DNA of 64,000 nucleotides, taken from Rhizoctonia solani. Lineage: Eukaryota; Basidiomycota; Agaricomycetes; Cantharellales; Ceratobasidiaceae. This document shows positions 47,101 through 59,856 of the stretch, piece after piece. The DNA is taken from the NCBI RefSeq assembly GCF_016906535.1, contig NC_057383.1, positions 744,001 to 808,000 of the forward strand, written 5' to 3'. The notes beneath the pieces are model-generated. The model saw nothing but the letters and a program-made list of their open reading frames with translations. It did not search any database and was not told where the DNA came from. A program made the position numbers and the translations under genes. Every line of letters starts with the position of its first letter. Within the stretch, counting starts at the first letter, position 1.

Positions 47101-50100
47101 ATCGTTGGTGCTCGAGTGGCTCTGCAGCTCGGTCTGACTAAACACGTGTTCGGTGGGGCAAATCAAGAGACCAAGGACCGCAATGATGAAAATACCGCAA
47201 GCGCAAAAGAACCAGATGATTATGTTGATTGCAAACTTTTCGCGCCAAGCTTGACGAACGTCGATGCGCTTGATTCGGCCAACGTAGGTCAACATGAAGT
47301 TGGGAACCCAGAAAGTGAGCATCCAGCAAAGAGCAACCCATCTTCGGCGTGCTGCAGTCGTCTTGACTTCTTCGGCCGTTTCACCGCTCATAACCTCTCC
47401 AGGCAGTGCTTCCTTATCGGGGACAGGTTGCCGGTCCGCGGCGGTAAAGAGTTGACGGCTAGGCGCATAGGATTCGCTTCCAACGGACATAGACATAGCG
47501 TCATCCCCACCACGTCCATCGCTACCGCCCATAGATTTATCATCGTCGTACATGAAGCCAGCTTGAGGTGCCATGAGGGGGGTAGATTGGGCGTTGCTGA
47601 CAAGCGGGATGTGTTGGCTCGATTGATCGTACGCGTTGCCACCTCCATAATACGGGGAATGAGGCTCCATACCAGGGGATGGGTACGGCGCGTAGGGGTC
47701 AGCAACCCGAGGCTCGAAGCCAGCTTCAGCCTCCATTTCTCGTAGTTTGTTGCGCTTTTGCTCCTCCAAGTCTTGTGCTCGAAGCGGATTCTCGAGCTTG
47801 TGGAATGCTGCATGGCTCAAAAACACCTTCGAAATTTGTTAATTATCAAAGATATAATCTCTGTTTGGTGAGGCTTACTTTTTCCTGTCCCATCACAATA
47901 TCACCATCTGAAAGACCCAACATCACCCGTACTCTTCCGATCCTAGCCGCTTCATCCATTCCTCCTTCACCTTCGCTTACGTCGGCCTTGACGACTGTCT
48001 CCTTGTACCTATCCAAGAATTCTTCGGCTGTCATGCTCGCTTCCCAAACTACCCCACTCTTGCGCGCAATTTCAGGTAAACCCATGCTTCGTACTTGGGC
48101 TTTGACCCCTCGTCCCTCAAGTTGGTTTGGAAGTTGACCATCGTTAGGATTAATACAGAAAACGAACCACTGTTGGGTATCGTCGAGCGTTTCGAAAAGA
48201 GTTTCCAATGCACTTCGGAACTCGCCGGCGATGCATTTGATTCCCGAGGGGGAACTATCTTCGACGGCGGCAGCAGCACCTTCTTCGCCATTTTCTCCTT
48301 CCTCGCCGAGTGTTGGCATACGGTTGCGTCGGGAGACGGTACCCTTGCGCCTGGTAGAAGGAGCACGCATAGGCTTCTGAGGCTGTTGAGCAGCGACGAT
48401 GGTATCTTCGTTACGAGGATGCGCTTGGGTAGCGATCGCGCGCCCATTGAAAAGACCCTTAATGAACGGGTTTCGGCTCCCGTCGGTAGAGGGTTCACCA
48501 CCGCCTAAGACTTCACTACTGCTGCCTCGCAAAAGACTGACAAAGTCGGGATTCAATGCATCCGAGTTGCGCTCGAGGAAGTTATCAGAAGAGTAGGTCA
48601 CGGGGCCGTTGAAGTGGTTGACGGTAAAGGTGGGAAGCCCGCTTCGGTCTGCGGCTCCGACCTTGAAGCTCGAGTGATTGCCCCATCGTTTACCGAAAGC
48701 TTCGACCATGGTCTGGTTCGTTTTGCGAGGCATACGTCGGGCTTGATCGTCCATGATGTGGATAAGACCACCAGGCTTGTTGCTCATGACTCGGACACAC
48801 TCGCTGTTGTCAAAGTAGGGGATTGAAGGAGCCCAGCGGGCGGCGAGGCCCTCGGCAGTGTATTCTTCGGTGTGAGCCTCGAAAATAGAGTGTTGGATCC
48901 ATCGGTGCAAGCGTTCATTGGCAAAGTTGACGCAGAATTGATCGAGAGAGTTAGAACGCGAAGCCGAGGGAGGAAGGTTTTGGATTCCCGGCAGATCAAA
49001 GAGTGCAATAAACGTGCTAAAGTCCTCCTTGCATAGGCGCTGATTGATGGTTTCGTTGATCCAAGCAAAGAGCAAGGAATAAAGAGTCTTGGCAAGATCA
49101 TCACGATTGTCCGCCGCGCCGTCTTCATCCAAAAATACTGTGCAGAGTTCCTTCTTCACTAACTTGGTACGATACGAAAGGACCGACTCGAGAGCACTTG
49201 GTTGCAAGCCCAAAAACTCGGCGGTAAGTTCGAGAACATCTGTGTTGCGCACCACGGCAGCGTCTTCATTCCGAGCACGATCGCGGGTAAATTCGAGATT
49301 TCCAAGGTGAAGAATGGCAGCCACGAGCTGGCATGACTGGGCAATGTGTCGCTTGGACATGCCAACATGCTTCATCGCCATTTTGAACTGTTCAAATCGA
49401 GCCCAGTCCTCGTTGCCACCGGCGCTCATACCGGGCTTGGGCTGCATACCTGCCATGGGCCGCTGGCCAGCGCCAAGATAGCGGAAGGTAGTTTTATCGG
49501 TGAGCGCCAAGTGTTGTCGTTCTTCGGGGCTGGCACCGGCTGTAAGGTAGTAAAAAATGTGGAAATTACGTTCGCCATTCGGGGCACCAGCGACCCGGTT
49601 CCGTTCAAGGTAGTAGTCAAGTGTCTTGATACCGCAGATCCTCCCGCGGTCATTGAATTGGAGCTCCGTGTACTTTCCGAATCGGGAAGCGTTTGGGTTA
49701 AAAAGCGTGCGTGCGTTACCAAACGACTCGAGCACAAACTCGGCCGCCGGAATTTGCTGAGACAACTTGGAGCCTTTTTTTCCGGGATTGGGCACACTCA
49801 GCTCGAGGATCGACTTGATTGCCAACCGCCTATTTTCAGACTTTCCACTTGCTGTCTCGCCGCTGGGCTGTGTAAGCGCAAATAAAAGAAATGGGCAAAT
49901 ATAGATACTTACAAAAATACTATGCTCTGATCTTGGGTAGTGCGACGCATGTGGTAGTAGGCATTGTTTGAGAGTTGGAAAATGTGCGGCTCGCGCGGTG
50001 GCCCATCTCGTTCGGCATCGCGGTACTCAGAGGCATACTGCATGAGCACAGAGTCCGCCGACGCGTTGACATACTTGTGAGGGTTGAGGGCTACGATGGC

Positions 50101-50247
50101 ATGGGATCCCACAGCGGTGTAGATCGTGTCTGAAAGAAAGCGTTCTCGCAAACACGACACTATAATATCGTCAGAAATTGATGGGTAAAGCGCAGACAAG
50201 TCGTCTACGCTCTCCAGCTTTTGCTGGTGCGTCAGGCCCCCGCTCAT
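44156..50247 (-). CDS. Chitin synthase with N-terminal myosin motor-like domain (class V/VII)
   Basis: This plasma-membrane processive glycosyltransferase makes cell-wall chitin from UDP-GlcNAc. The start [20 protein letters not shown] (ATG 50247) and P-loop GETASGKS, switch [22 protein letters not shown]-like [20 protein letters not shown] and a switch-II-like [10 protein letters not shown] form the myosin head (to about 47850). The next part, from [20 protein letters not shown], has transmembrane helices around [20 protein letters not shown] and [21 protein letters not shown] cytochrome-b5-like region ([13 protein letters not shown]) follows. The synthase core shows [37 protein letters not shown] and QRRRW, all canonical. 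C-terminal helices are followed by a DEK_C-type tail ([20 protein letters not shown]) ending FGVN. Introns are short GT..AG, and the roughly 1900-residue frame is clean. Expected at hyphal tips. Confidence 0.95.
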
Positions 50248-51579
50248 CCCAGAGAAGATTGAAGCAAACTATAAGGTGGTTAGGTAGAGTATAAAAGTCT
50301 AGGTGGGTCGTCGTTGGCCTTGCGCTCCTCCGGCCACTGGCGTAGCGACAGAAGACAAACCTCCCATCCCCGTTTCACGGCCCCCTAAGGCCCTAGGACC
50401 CTGACTGCTGTGGCATTTTAGTTGCCTCCACCTGCCGCCGCTCCATGCCTGTCGCTTCTTGCTGATGTCATCCTTCCGCCTTATTCTTCAATCGGTGTGG
50501 AACGATCCTGAAAATACCTTACATTTTGAAAGACATCCATTATGCCTCTGTATGTTACAACCCGTTCCCAGGCTGAAAAGGTGCACGGATACTGTGCTTA
50601 CTGGTCTGGAATCATCCACGATGATCCTTCGTATCGATATGCATATCTGAATAAGCAGCACCCCAAAAGAACACAGGGTTAAGCTCCCACTTGTCCAATA
50701 ATAATATCATTTAGCTCATCATAAATAAGTGCCAAGTGCTATATAACCTTAGCATTGTCTAACGGGCAATGAAAAACATGTTATTGGTGTCTACCCTACG
50801 GTTATCCGTCTCGCATCGACAGATTGGTCCGTTTTTCTTTTTTGAAGATCTCTTATGTGAATCTAATCGGCTCCGAATGAAACCTCCACTCCGGACGTTG
50901 TGACAGACAATCAAATTACTATTAATCCACGCAACCGACGGGAACCGCCCTACTAAAAAGCTCTGGAGTGCTCTGAAGCCGAATTGCTGACCCGATATAC
51001 ATCTATAATCAGCCAAGTACTGTATCTGTAGGATACTCTCAATTATGGCTCTGCCTTTGTACGACTCACATTGAATCTTCTGACAAAGAAAACACTTGGT
51101 TAAATGAGTCTCCTGACATACTCAGATTCGGAATAATGTAGCGCGCCATATTCTCATATATACAAGATAGGAGATTAAGCTCAGCCTGTGCTATTACACC
51201 AGGCTTATTATAGGATTTTAACTTGAGTACCAATCGTTACACTAAGGACTGCGCGTATCAGGCTCTCTGAAAACTATGGTCACGTGAGCAGAGACCAGCG
51301 TGTATGCATCATCAATTCTCCATTTTCAAGTTCTACCCTCGATTTGTCTTGAGTTGAAGAATAACTACCTCTCCCCAGGCGCAGCGTGTGATTTCTGGTG
51401 CTTATTTGATTAAGCTCTGTTTCTTTCACCCGTATCCTTGCGTTCTAGGCCATTTGACTTCCGCCGCGGTACTTGGGCCAACTTGGGCCGGCTCCGCGTA
51501 TAAAATACATACAGTCTTACAATTCAGGTACCATCTGCCACCCTCCACCACTGTCCGCCACTTCTTGTCTTTTACAAAC
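50248..51579. other. Divergent intergenic region
   Basis: About 1.3 kb lies between chitin synthase (minus) and a small orphan (plus). The core-promoter word TATAAAA at 51499-51505 lies about 75 nt before the orphan's ATG. Near 50380-50400 there are GC-rich palindromic words (CCTAAGGCCCTAGG). No gene is supported between 50459 and 51360. Confidence 0.45.
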
Positions 51580-51927
51580 ATGGCATCTCGACCCACAATC
51601 ATCACAGGCTACAAGCTCAAGGACAATCTCGCTGAACACTATAAACACCCACAACCACCCCTCCGGCGTCTAGTCCAATCTCTTCAGCATGTACTTCATA
51701 TCCCAATTATGCTCGTCGAGGTGGAAGACGAGGACGACGACGAAGATAACTCGCTCTACGTGTGTTGCTATGTTAACGATGCTATATTCGACGTTGGAGG
51801 AGAAGGGTTGGATGTTCCGCCGGCGTTTGAGCGGGTAAAAGATGTGCTGAAGACGGAGGGGAAAGTAAGAAAGAGGATGTTCTGTATGAGGGGAGAAATG
51901 TATGCTGTGGAGGCTACTTGGAGTTGA
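51580..51927 (+). CDS. Small acidic protein of unknown function
   Basis: A single exon of 115 residues starts at ATG 51580, MASRPTIITGYKLKDNLAEH; I prefer this start to the one at 51388 because TATAAAA lies about 75 nt upstream of it. The centre contains an acidic run (VEVEDEDDDEDNS) followed by a beta-rich half (LYVCCYVNDAIFDVGG). It has no signal peptide or membrane helix. I recognise no family; it could be a lineage-specific gene. Confidence 0.55.
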   Translation: MASRPTIITGYKLKDNLAEHYKHPQPPLRRLVQSLQHVLHIPIMLVEVEDEDDDEDNSLYVCCYVNDAIFDVGGEGLDVPPAFERVKDVLKTEGKVRKRMFCMRGEMYAVEATWS

Positions 51928-53004
51928 ACACGGGAGGTTGCGCAACGTATTGCCTGCCGAGATATACTTATTTCATATTCTTATAGTTTACGTATTACTA
52001 CGATTGTCAATCTACCAGATCTAGAGTGTTCCCTGAGTATTCCCGATTCTCTGGTTATCACATTGACGAGTCAGGTAACTGGCGAGAGGACCATCCTTCC
52101 ATTTACTCTTAATAAATAATTTATTTAACGACCAGTTTTATCTCCTTGCCTTCGCCCTGATACGATTGTATATGCAATCCAAAGTGTGATATATACCAGA
52201 GCATCGGATACATTCATTTGGACTGATTGTTTACAGATTTCTTTGCTCTTTTGAAGTTCCGGAAATCGAAACTAGACCACAACATAGGCTTAGAGACCGC
52301 GAATTGAACAGAAAAGATATTGTACCTGAGGTTGTGCGATCAATAGTTGAAGTCCAAGCAGACGTTTCGCACACTATTCGATTGCCAGAGTCACATACAT
52401 CACAATCTCAGTTCAAATTATTGGACACTATGCCTTGATTTTTTCGTCATGTAAGTAACAGATAAAAAAAAAAACTCAGGGTAAAAAGCATCAAGACTAC
52501 TAGATTAACCCAGAAAGTTTCTTCCCTTAAGCTTTCAAGGGCTATCTCCAGTTATGAGCACTCCAGACTCCGTAAACGAAGAGTCTTACTTAGTAATACA
52601 CCATCCCGAGATGTTCCATTCATTTTTCATCAGGATCGATAGTTGAGATACTACCAGTGTAGTGCGGACTGGAAGACACTCAAGAACCTTTTATGCGCGA
52701 ATGAGCTCCATAACTCACCCTTATCTTTGGCCCCTGGGTTCCTCGTAAACCTAGTTTATAGCCATGATTGTTCGCTGATATAGTGTATTTATGACTCAAA
52801 GATCTATCTTTTGTTATATATCTTCAGATATGTATCCCATTCATAAGAGCTATAGTCATGAATTGAAATGTGGATGGATGTTTTACACTGAGCACATGTG
52901 TTAAGCATACATCCACTACAAGTCGTAATCTATATTGCCTTTTATATTCCACGTAAGCATTAGTTCAGACGAAGAAAACAATATTAACATCAAACTCCTG
53001 CACT
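51928..53004. other. Intergenic between convergent genes
   Basis: About 1.1 kb, AT-rich. A run of A residues lies near 52466-52475. I find no gene, RNA or repeat that I can support. Confidence 0.4.
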
Positions 53005-56000
53005 TCACGAGCCTATGTGAATATAGGGCACCCAGCGTTCAAATTCATTCTCCCCGATCTTCTCGCGCAGTGCAGCAACAGCGTGATGCAGCGCAGTTCC
53101 AGCCTCGCCGTTTCCAATTTTTCCTCCCTTCATTAGCTGGTCATATACTTTATCAGCCACGAGCGGTGCATCGTCATCTTTCACCGACCACATTGTCGCA
53201 ATCACACTAGGGTACCCAGCCGTTAGCATGCCTGATGCAAGATGTACGGCTTCATCAGGTAGTTGCTCGTCTCCCATCGCGGTCTGGCAAGCTGATAGGA
53301 ACGCTAAACCTTTATTTTTAAACGACCGTCGATTGATAGAGGATAGGTCAAGAGTACCATCATATAGGAAAAAGCCACTTTTAGTCGGATCAGCAAGATT
53401 TTGATGAGCGTGGCATGCAAGGTGAATCCAATCATGTTGCTCCATCGCATCAAGGACAGCAGTCGTAGTTGCCCCCTCGTCCACGAGCTGTGTGTATTTG
53501 ACTTTATTTTTTGTATGGCTATGTAAGTGTTTTAACTCCTTAGCGGTGCCAGGCAATGCACTACAGCCTGATGTAAACTCCTGGCTGATCGCGAGTACTC
53601 GAGAGTCGGAGCACAGTGTGCTAGGAGTGGAAGTGAGAAGTGCTTTAAGTGTAGGAGTATACGAAGACACAGCGTAGTCGAAGAACCGGGATCGTGGTTG
53701 GTTATAGTCTCCAGCCGCGTGCAAGGGCAGGAATGAGACTATGCCGGTGGGACACCAGGTTATGTGCGGTAGCCTGTTTGTTGAGTTATCGTTCTATATA
53801 AAAACTATCAACGCTACTTCACGATAGTCGAATGATATACCCACCAAGTATCCTAGAAATTCAAGCACTGGCTTGACTATGCCATTCCAAAGGGCCGCCA
53901 ATGTATCCTGAATATTTCCTTCATACATATGTTCCTCTACTGGCTTAACTTTGAATCCTCGCTCTCTGAGCCCCCTATGCCATAATGACGATTTTATTGA
54001 GGAGCGTGCGTGGATGACCTCCTCCTCAGTAAAGCTAGAGAGTGGAATATGGTTGATATTTGTTTGTCCAGGAATGATGATAAGTGCATCACATTGTTTG
54101 CGGTAGCAATTAATCACCACGATAGGCCCGTTTCGAGCAGCACGGAAAAGGCCATCCGCCTTTATTGGCCGAAGGAAATCATCAAATCCGGGGATCTTGC
54201 GTACCTGAACCATTAGCCTGTTGTATTCTTCAGCCAGGCGACGATGTTGCTGGCTGGCTTGTTCCAGGGCAAGTGAGTTGGCGGGTGCTTTCGGAAAAAC
54301 TCGTGGCCGGGAACTGGCGAAGTACAGCTGATTTGTGACTTCTTGCAGACGATCCGCTAATGTTTGATTAGAAGAACGAAGCTCATCAAGCGGTGATCGG
54401 AGCATCAGACTTTGATTCCACACCACACATCGCGCATGCTCTAGCCACTCGAGTGCCAACTCATAGTTCGAAGCGGCAATTGCAGCAGAGGCCGCCTTTG
54501 CAGGCAACGTTTTGATCCCCTCCAGGTCTCTATAACGTCGATCAGTAGTGGCCCCGAGCCAGATGTACTGTGGCAGTATGTCGATCGCAGTTTGGTATGC
54601 CTCAATCACGTTAAGCGAGCTATAGATACAAGCGTCGTGTGCCCATTCGAGTGCGATGCCAAACCTGCCACGCGGTGATCCAGCCTGTGATTGGGAAGCC
54701 TTCCGATATGAACACAGCGCATCTTGCAAGCGCAAAGAGTTATCCGTAACTCGGTACTCCGATACACAGAGCACCGCTAAAAGATGATGTACAACAGGAA
54801 ATTTTGGATGGTCTTCGGGAGCGAGGGCAAGTGCATGGGACGTATGCTCAATTGCCTTTTCGAGATCGACTACACGGCCAACACTCCGGCATCGAATGTT
54901 GTAGGCTATGCCTAGATTTAGGTGTCGGTCCAGAAGGTGTGGGTCGTCTTCCGGGGTCATTATAACTGCACGAGATAGGTACTCGATCGATTTTTCGATG
55001 TCGCTTAGCTCCTTCAGAAGCTTGAATCGCTCTCCATAAGATGCTCCCAGTGAGGCAAGTCGTCCTGATAACTCCGAATGGCCGTCAGGAGTCAGTTCGA
55101 CTGCACGAGCTTTATACTCGATTGCGTTGTCGAGGTCTTCTTGGCTTCCCTGGTGGCTGAATCGATCGTGGTAAGATACCCCAAGGACCCCAAGCCGGTA
55201 TGGCAGCTGTGGATCATTGTCCGGAGTCAATGCAATTGCACGAGACTTGAGCTTTATGGCTTTATCAATGTCACCTGATTCGGTCAGACGCTCGAATCGA
55301 TCACTGTAAGACACGCCTAGGTTAGCGAGTCGTTCCGGCAAGCGCGGGTGTCCATCTGGAGTTAGCGCGACCGCACGAACTTCGGATTCGATTGCTTTGT
55401 CCAGATCACCAAGTTCACCTAGACGATTGAAACGTGCACCGTAAACTACGCCCAAGTTGATGAATAGGCCAGGTAAGTCTGGGAAATCATTAGGAGCCAG
55501 TGAAACTGCATGGTTCATATGTTCGATTGCCTTGTCGTTATCGACAAGCTCTCCCTTGCGCTTAAATCGAATGCCATAGCACATTCCTAGATTAGCGAGT
55601 CGCTCAGGCAAGGCTAGATGATTACTAGGGGTTAATGCGACCGAACGTGTTGCATACTCCATTGCATTTGCAAGGTCGTCTGGGTTAGCATATAGTTCAT
55701 AACGGTTACGGTAGAATACTCCCAAGTTAGTGAGCCCGTCCAAAAAGAGTGGGTGATTATCAGAAGTCAATCTCACTGCACGCGTCTGGTATTCAATTGA
55801 TTTGTTGATGTCAACCGACTCTCCGAGACGCGTGTACCGTTTCTTGTAAGATTCCGCTAGCGTTGTCAATCGTGCCGGTAGCCAAGGATCACCATCAGGA
55901 GTCAATGCAACCATATAGCGCGTGTGCTCAATCAGTTTTTCGATATCGTTGGTTTCACCTAGACGTGTCAATCGTTTGTTAAGAGAAACAAGTAGGTTGT

Positions 56001-56564
56001 TGAGTTGTTGTAGCAAGTTTGGATCGTCGGCGGGGGTTAATGCAATCGAACGGGACAAATACTCCACGGTCTTATCATTATCCACTTGCTCCCCTAGCTT
56101 CTGGAATCGATCGCTATGGTATGCTGCTAATTTACCGAGTACATCTGGAAAGCTTGGGTCGTAGTCGGAGGTGAAGGTGATTGCTCTGGACATGTATGTG
56201 ATTGCGTTATCTATGTCAATGAGCTGCAATCGTTGGTAGTACTGGCTGTGGCAAATTTCTCCTAGCTTATAGTGCTCTCGAGGATCTGCATGACCAAGAC
56301 TTAGAGATATTCCAATCCACGATGGGTTTCTCCCAAGAAGTAGCGTTGAACTCACCCAGGCTGTTATATTTTTGTATTAATGATTTGTATTGCTGGCTGT
56401 TTGACGTGATGGATTCTCCAGTTTCCTTAGCATGTAAAGCAGTGTCCTGTGAAATGGAATCTAGCTTTACCAAGCTGGCTCTTATCGACCAAATCGATAC
56501 TTACGATTTTGGATATTTTCGCTACACATTGGGAGTTCTGTTCGCTAAAAATGACCTGCTCCAT
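53005..56564 (-). CDS. TPR-CHAT domain protein (putative caspase-like protease), copy 2
   Basis: Four exons (56564-56505, 56446-56356, 56285-53845, 53793-53005) give about 1126 residues in a clean frame. The N-terminus is MEQVIFSEQNSQCVAKISKI then DTALHAKETGESITSNSQQ, unlike copy 1. From DPREHYKLGEICHSQYYQ the protein becomes colinear with copy 1: 11 TPR-like units of about 46 residues (NDKTVEYLSRSI ... LEKAIEHTSHAL), a linker, and the C-terminal CHAT domain. The presumed catalytic His is in HLACHA and the Cys in LSACQTA. The end WVPYIHIGS matches copy 1. The two introns bordering the common region sit at the same places and phases. Function is inferred only from the domains; a regulated protease in cell-death or recognition signalling is the leading hypothesis. 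Confidence 0.86.
54335..55600 (-). repeat. Near-identical TPR array segment shared with 2096-3361
   Basis: The segment aligns without gaps to the minus-strand segment 2096-3361 at a constant offset of 52,239. At its promoter-distal end, 54335-54441 is identical to 2096-2202 base for base. The rest differs at scattered positions, increasingly so toward the N-terminal units. Immediately outside, toward the CHAT domain, similarity falls sharply. Confidence 0.8.
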
Positions 56565-58177
56565 GACGGGCTAACCGTCTTTAGCATCTTTGAGCTGATA
56601 CTAATTTTCGGGCTTCTCACCAACTAGTTCACTTGTTGAGCAGAAGGCTTGATAGGTCGTAAAACTAAGAAGAAAAGAACGAGTGATACATGGTGGATTA
56701 AAGCTCACATTGAAAAGGGTATTAAATATCTTACCGAGCTGCGCTCCTCCGTAGATGGTCGTGGGGGTGATCCAGTTTAGGCACTGCGTTGTAATTAATG
56801 CCGCGCTGCCACATTGATGACTAAGCTTTGATAATGGCTTACTTGTTCAGTTGTGGTAACCCAAAATAATAGACCGAACAAATTACCAGCGGTATACCCA
56901 TATGATTAGGGGAAACTCAAGCTGACTACTTTATACACTATTAATCGAATAGGAGAAAGGAAAAAACAGGCTCCGGGTCAAGTGTAAACCATCCGAGAGT
57001 CGAATGCAAATCAAGTGAGACAGATGTGTCGAGATGATTGGACCCATGAAGAACTGTGGATCGAATATGATGACCAGATATCAGCCGACCCAGGGCTATG
57101 AAGTGCTTTGGGTCTGAGTGTTAGTGCGAGGCATTTAGATCGAGTTTAGAATTCATCAGTTTTCTGATTTTCAACAGTCAGACGCCTCACCGGCGCACGC
57201 CACACCCACTAGGAGCAATAATTGCTTGGGAGCTCTCACGTGTGATTAATTGTGGCTTTAAGTCAAAATGTAGATCGATCTAGACTCAATGTTACTTCCT
57301 CCCCGCTTGACGTGTGGGCATCCAGCGGACCTGAAGGGTACGCCATTGTTGTTTATGCAATGAGGTGGATTCTCACAGTGCTCTCGCCATTCCGAGGGCT
57401 TTATTGAGTACTAGGCGTCCGTCCATCTCCATGTGTGATGAGGATATCTGATGACAAGATATATGCACCCATGCGTTACCATTAGACGAGCTTTACGACC
57501 CGCTGCAACTCCAGGCTGGGGTAATTAGTGGTGTGTTCTCCCGGTCCGCGGATGGGGTAATTGTATTGTCGCCATCCTATCACTCATGCCTGTGTACCGT
57601 CACTACCTCATTACTCTATGTTACGAAATGAATTCTCGATCACAAGAAAGATCTTTGCTTATCGCATGGTCCCAGAACACATCAAATCTTGCTTCTTATC
57701 CTCTCCACGAAAAATAATAGATTATATATCTATTATTAATCCGTTGGAATATACATCGATACCCCTATCATAAACGTTACATACAATTCACACCTGACGC
57801 TAGCATCGGCTCCAACTTTGTACACTAATCTGTAATTCGTTGTTGAACTTTGAGAGCTCGTGTCGAACACCAGTGTTTGTATGTGGGGAAAGCTGAGCAC
57901 TCGTGTAATACCTCGTAGCATTTTTGATCAGTATGAGAATCAATTCGGTGGGTTCTTTCTGTCTCGGATGCACTCGAGGATGGCAGACAATATGTTACCA
58001 TCTCCACGCTCGCATGGTGGCGGCTATCGAGTAATACAGTGAAGATCTTCAGCCTTATGCTACGAACTCCGATCGTCAAGCGCAAGGCGTGTCCTGGTGC
58101 AGACGCCTGTATCCCTGAGATCAAAAACACCTATATATACTCGCCTGGTCATCAGTCCAAACAAGGATTCCTTCGCG
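56565..58177. other. Long divergent intergenic region
   Basis: About 1.6 kb lies between TPR-CHAT copy 2 (minus) and the membrane protein (plus). TATATATA at 58132-58139 lies about 40 nt upstream of the plus-strand ATG. The rest contains only short unsupported frames. Confidence 0.45.
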
Positions 58178-59856
58178 ATGCTTCGCTCCGACTTGAGATG
58201 GGTCACTCTCACCCACGCCCACGAAATTCCCTACAACAGTCGACCATTGGTGTTAAGCTTCTACTTGGGTTCTATCATCTCGATCCTTCTCCTAATTATT
58301 TTTAATAGTAAGCACTATCATACGGTGCGATAGAGATTCCTACTCACCTGCCATAGTGGCCCTGGTTGGCTATGACACTAAACTGGTTCTGAAGCAAAAC
58401 CCTAACAATACACAACACAATTACTGGTGGACATGGGACTATCTTCCAGCCATCCTAAGGATGAGATCTGATGCGGAGGGTTGTGAGGTAGGCAAATTGA
58501 GCCAGGACGTCACGTTCAAAACGAATTCGAGCCTACCTCTATTCCAGTATCGTATGTTTTTTACTCTGATTGTTTCGTATAGCAGCCTGACGCATATACG
58601 TAAAGAGTTCAAAAGTAGCTACATATTCGAGCGTCCGGGAAACCCCGATGGTGCTAGTACTGTTACCAAATTTGCCGATGGGCCGTATCAAGCCAATCCA
58701 CTGAGCAGCTGCTTTGTCACCGAGATGGGCCTATATCATGAGCCTTTGTGGCAGAACTTTAAGGCCATAGTTGGTACCTTTCATGCTCATGTGAATTTTC
58801 TTGATAAACCAATTACATAGGCGACAGTCACTTGCGAACCAACCAATCAACTCCCTCATTTTTTCAAGTTCACAACGCTATATTCTACAAGCGGACTTCC
58901 ATACATGCGCCCCGACTCGACTCTTGAATATTTCATTGTTGATGTACACCCAGAACAAACAGCCCTCAGTTTCGAACGATGGTTGGACCAGAGCGCTGAC
59001 TTTACAGTCGATAATACGTCCAGGCTGAACGTACTTGGCGTGTTAGATGCGTTGGCTGGCGATTTGACACAAATAGGTCTACTTAAGTTTGATATGTTAA
59101 ACGACACAGAAAAGATGGCTGTCCCAGAGAGAGTATTTTTCGGCTGGGACCTTGCACGAAGGTCTGGAGAATGCAGAATCGATGATGGCAGCAGACTCGA
59201 ATTTTTAAGTTTTAGCCCATGGCACATAGAATTTTCGGATATGGCGAACCGAACAATGATCAACTTTATGATTGCTGTCCGTGACGCCATCCAGTGAGTA
59301 TTTCGATATTGTATGTAATTATCCTTGCTTACTTTGAGCTAGCCTCGACTTGGGTCACATTACCCCAGATAACATCTACCTCAACAAAACAGCCTTCAAT
59401 GCATATATACATCCCAACCCACACTATTTGTCTGTGGTTGAGCAATATCGGACACGATTTATGGGGCTGGATCCTGATGCCCTGCCGATATGTACCTGGA
59501 CCCGAGGCTGCCTGCCTCATCCAAACATAACCTGGGCTGAGGTGCTCCGAGAAGACGTAGGAAAGCTGCCTTACAACAACATTATATTGCCGATAGTCGA
59601 GGACTCAGCCACGATATCCGTAATCGATATGTCTTATTTGTGCCCCGTACATATGCGCAAACCATGGGGTAGTTTACTTGTTTCGGTTTTCAGCGGTACG
59701 TTTCGAGCCTATTGCATAAATCGATACCCACTAACAACAAGAACAGCAACATTTTCTATGTATGGAACAATATACACAATCTTTTCGTTTATTGCACCTA
59801 GACTGGATGATCTAGTAGTAAGCAAGGGCGGAAACGGAGGCTTCCTCGGCCCATAA
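58178..59856 (+). CDS. Membrane protein of unknown function, N- and C-terminal hydrophobic segments
   Basis: The start is MLRSDLRWVTLTHAHEIPYN (ATG 58178). A transmembrane helix follows (LVLSFYLGSIISILLLIIF), then an intron to MALVGYDTKLVLKQNPNNTQ. Later exons carry WWTWDYLPAILRMRSDAEGC, ATVTCEPTNQLPHFFKFTTL, LEYFIVDVHPEQTALSFERW and FGWDLARRSGECRIDDGSRL. AIHLDLGHITPDNIYLN and IILPIVEDSATISVIDMSYL come next. The end is a second hydrophobic helix (SLLVSVFS plus ATFSMYGTIYTIFSFIA). Five or so GT..AG introns keep the frame. The large middle part with Cys residues is presumably outside the cytosol. I know no named family; it looks like the orphan transmembrane proteins common in Agaricomycetes. 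Confidence 0.65.

Noticed and set aside
47116..49885. Several plus-strand frames (up to 209 codons) opposite chitin synthase
   Set aside because: Shadows of a long, high-confidence coding exon; no domain or start context.
755..56564. Repeat-induced point mutation of the TPR-CHAT duplicates
   Set aside because: Both copies keep clean frames and differences are not dominated by C-to-T or G-to-A changes on inspection; indels elsewhere are also not the product of that process.
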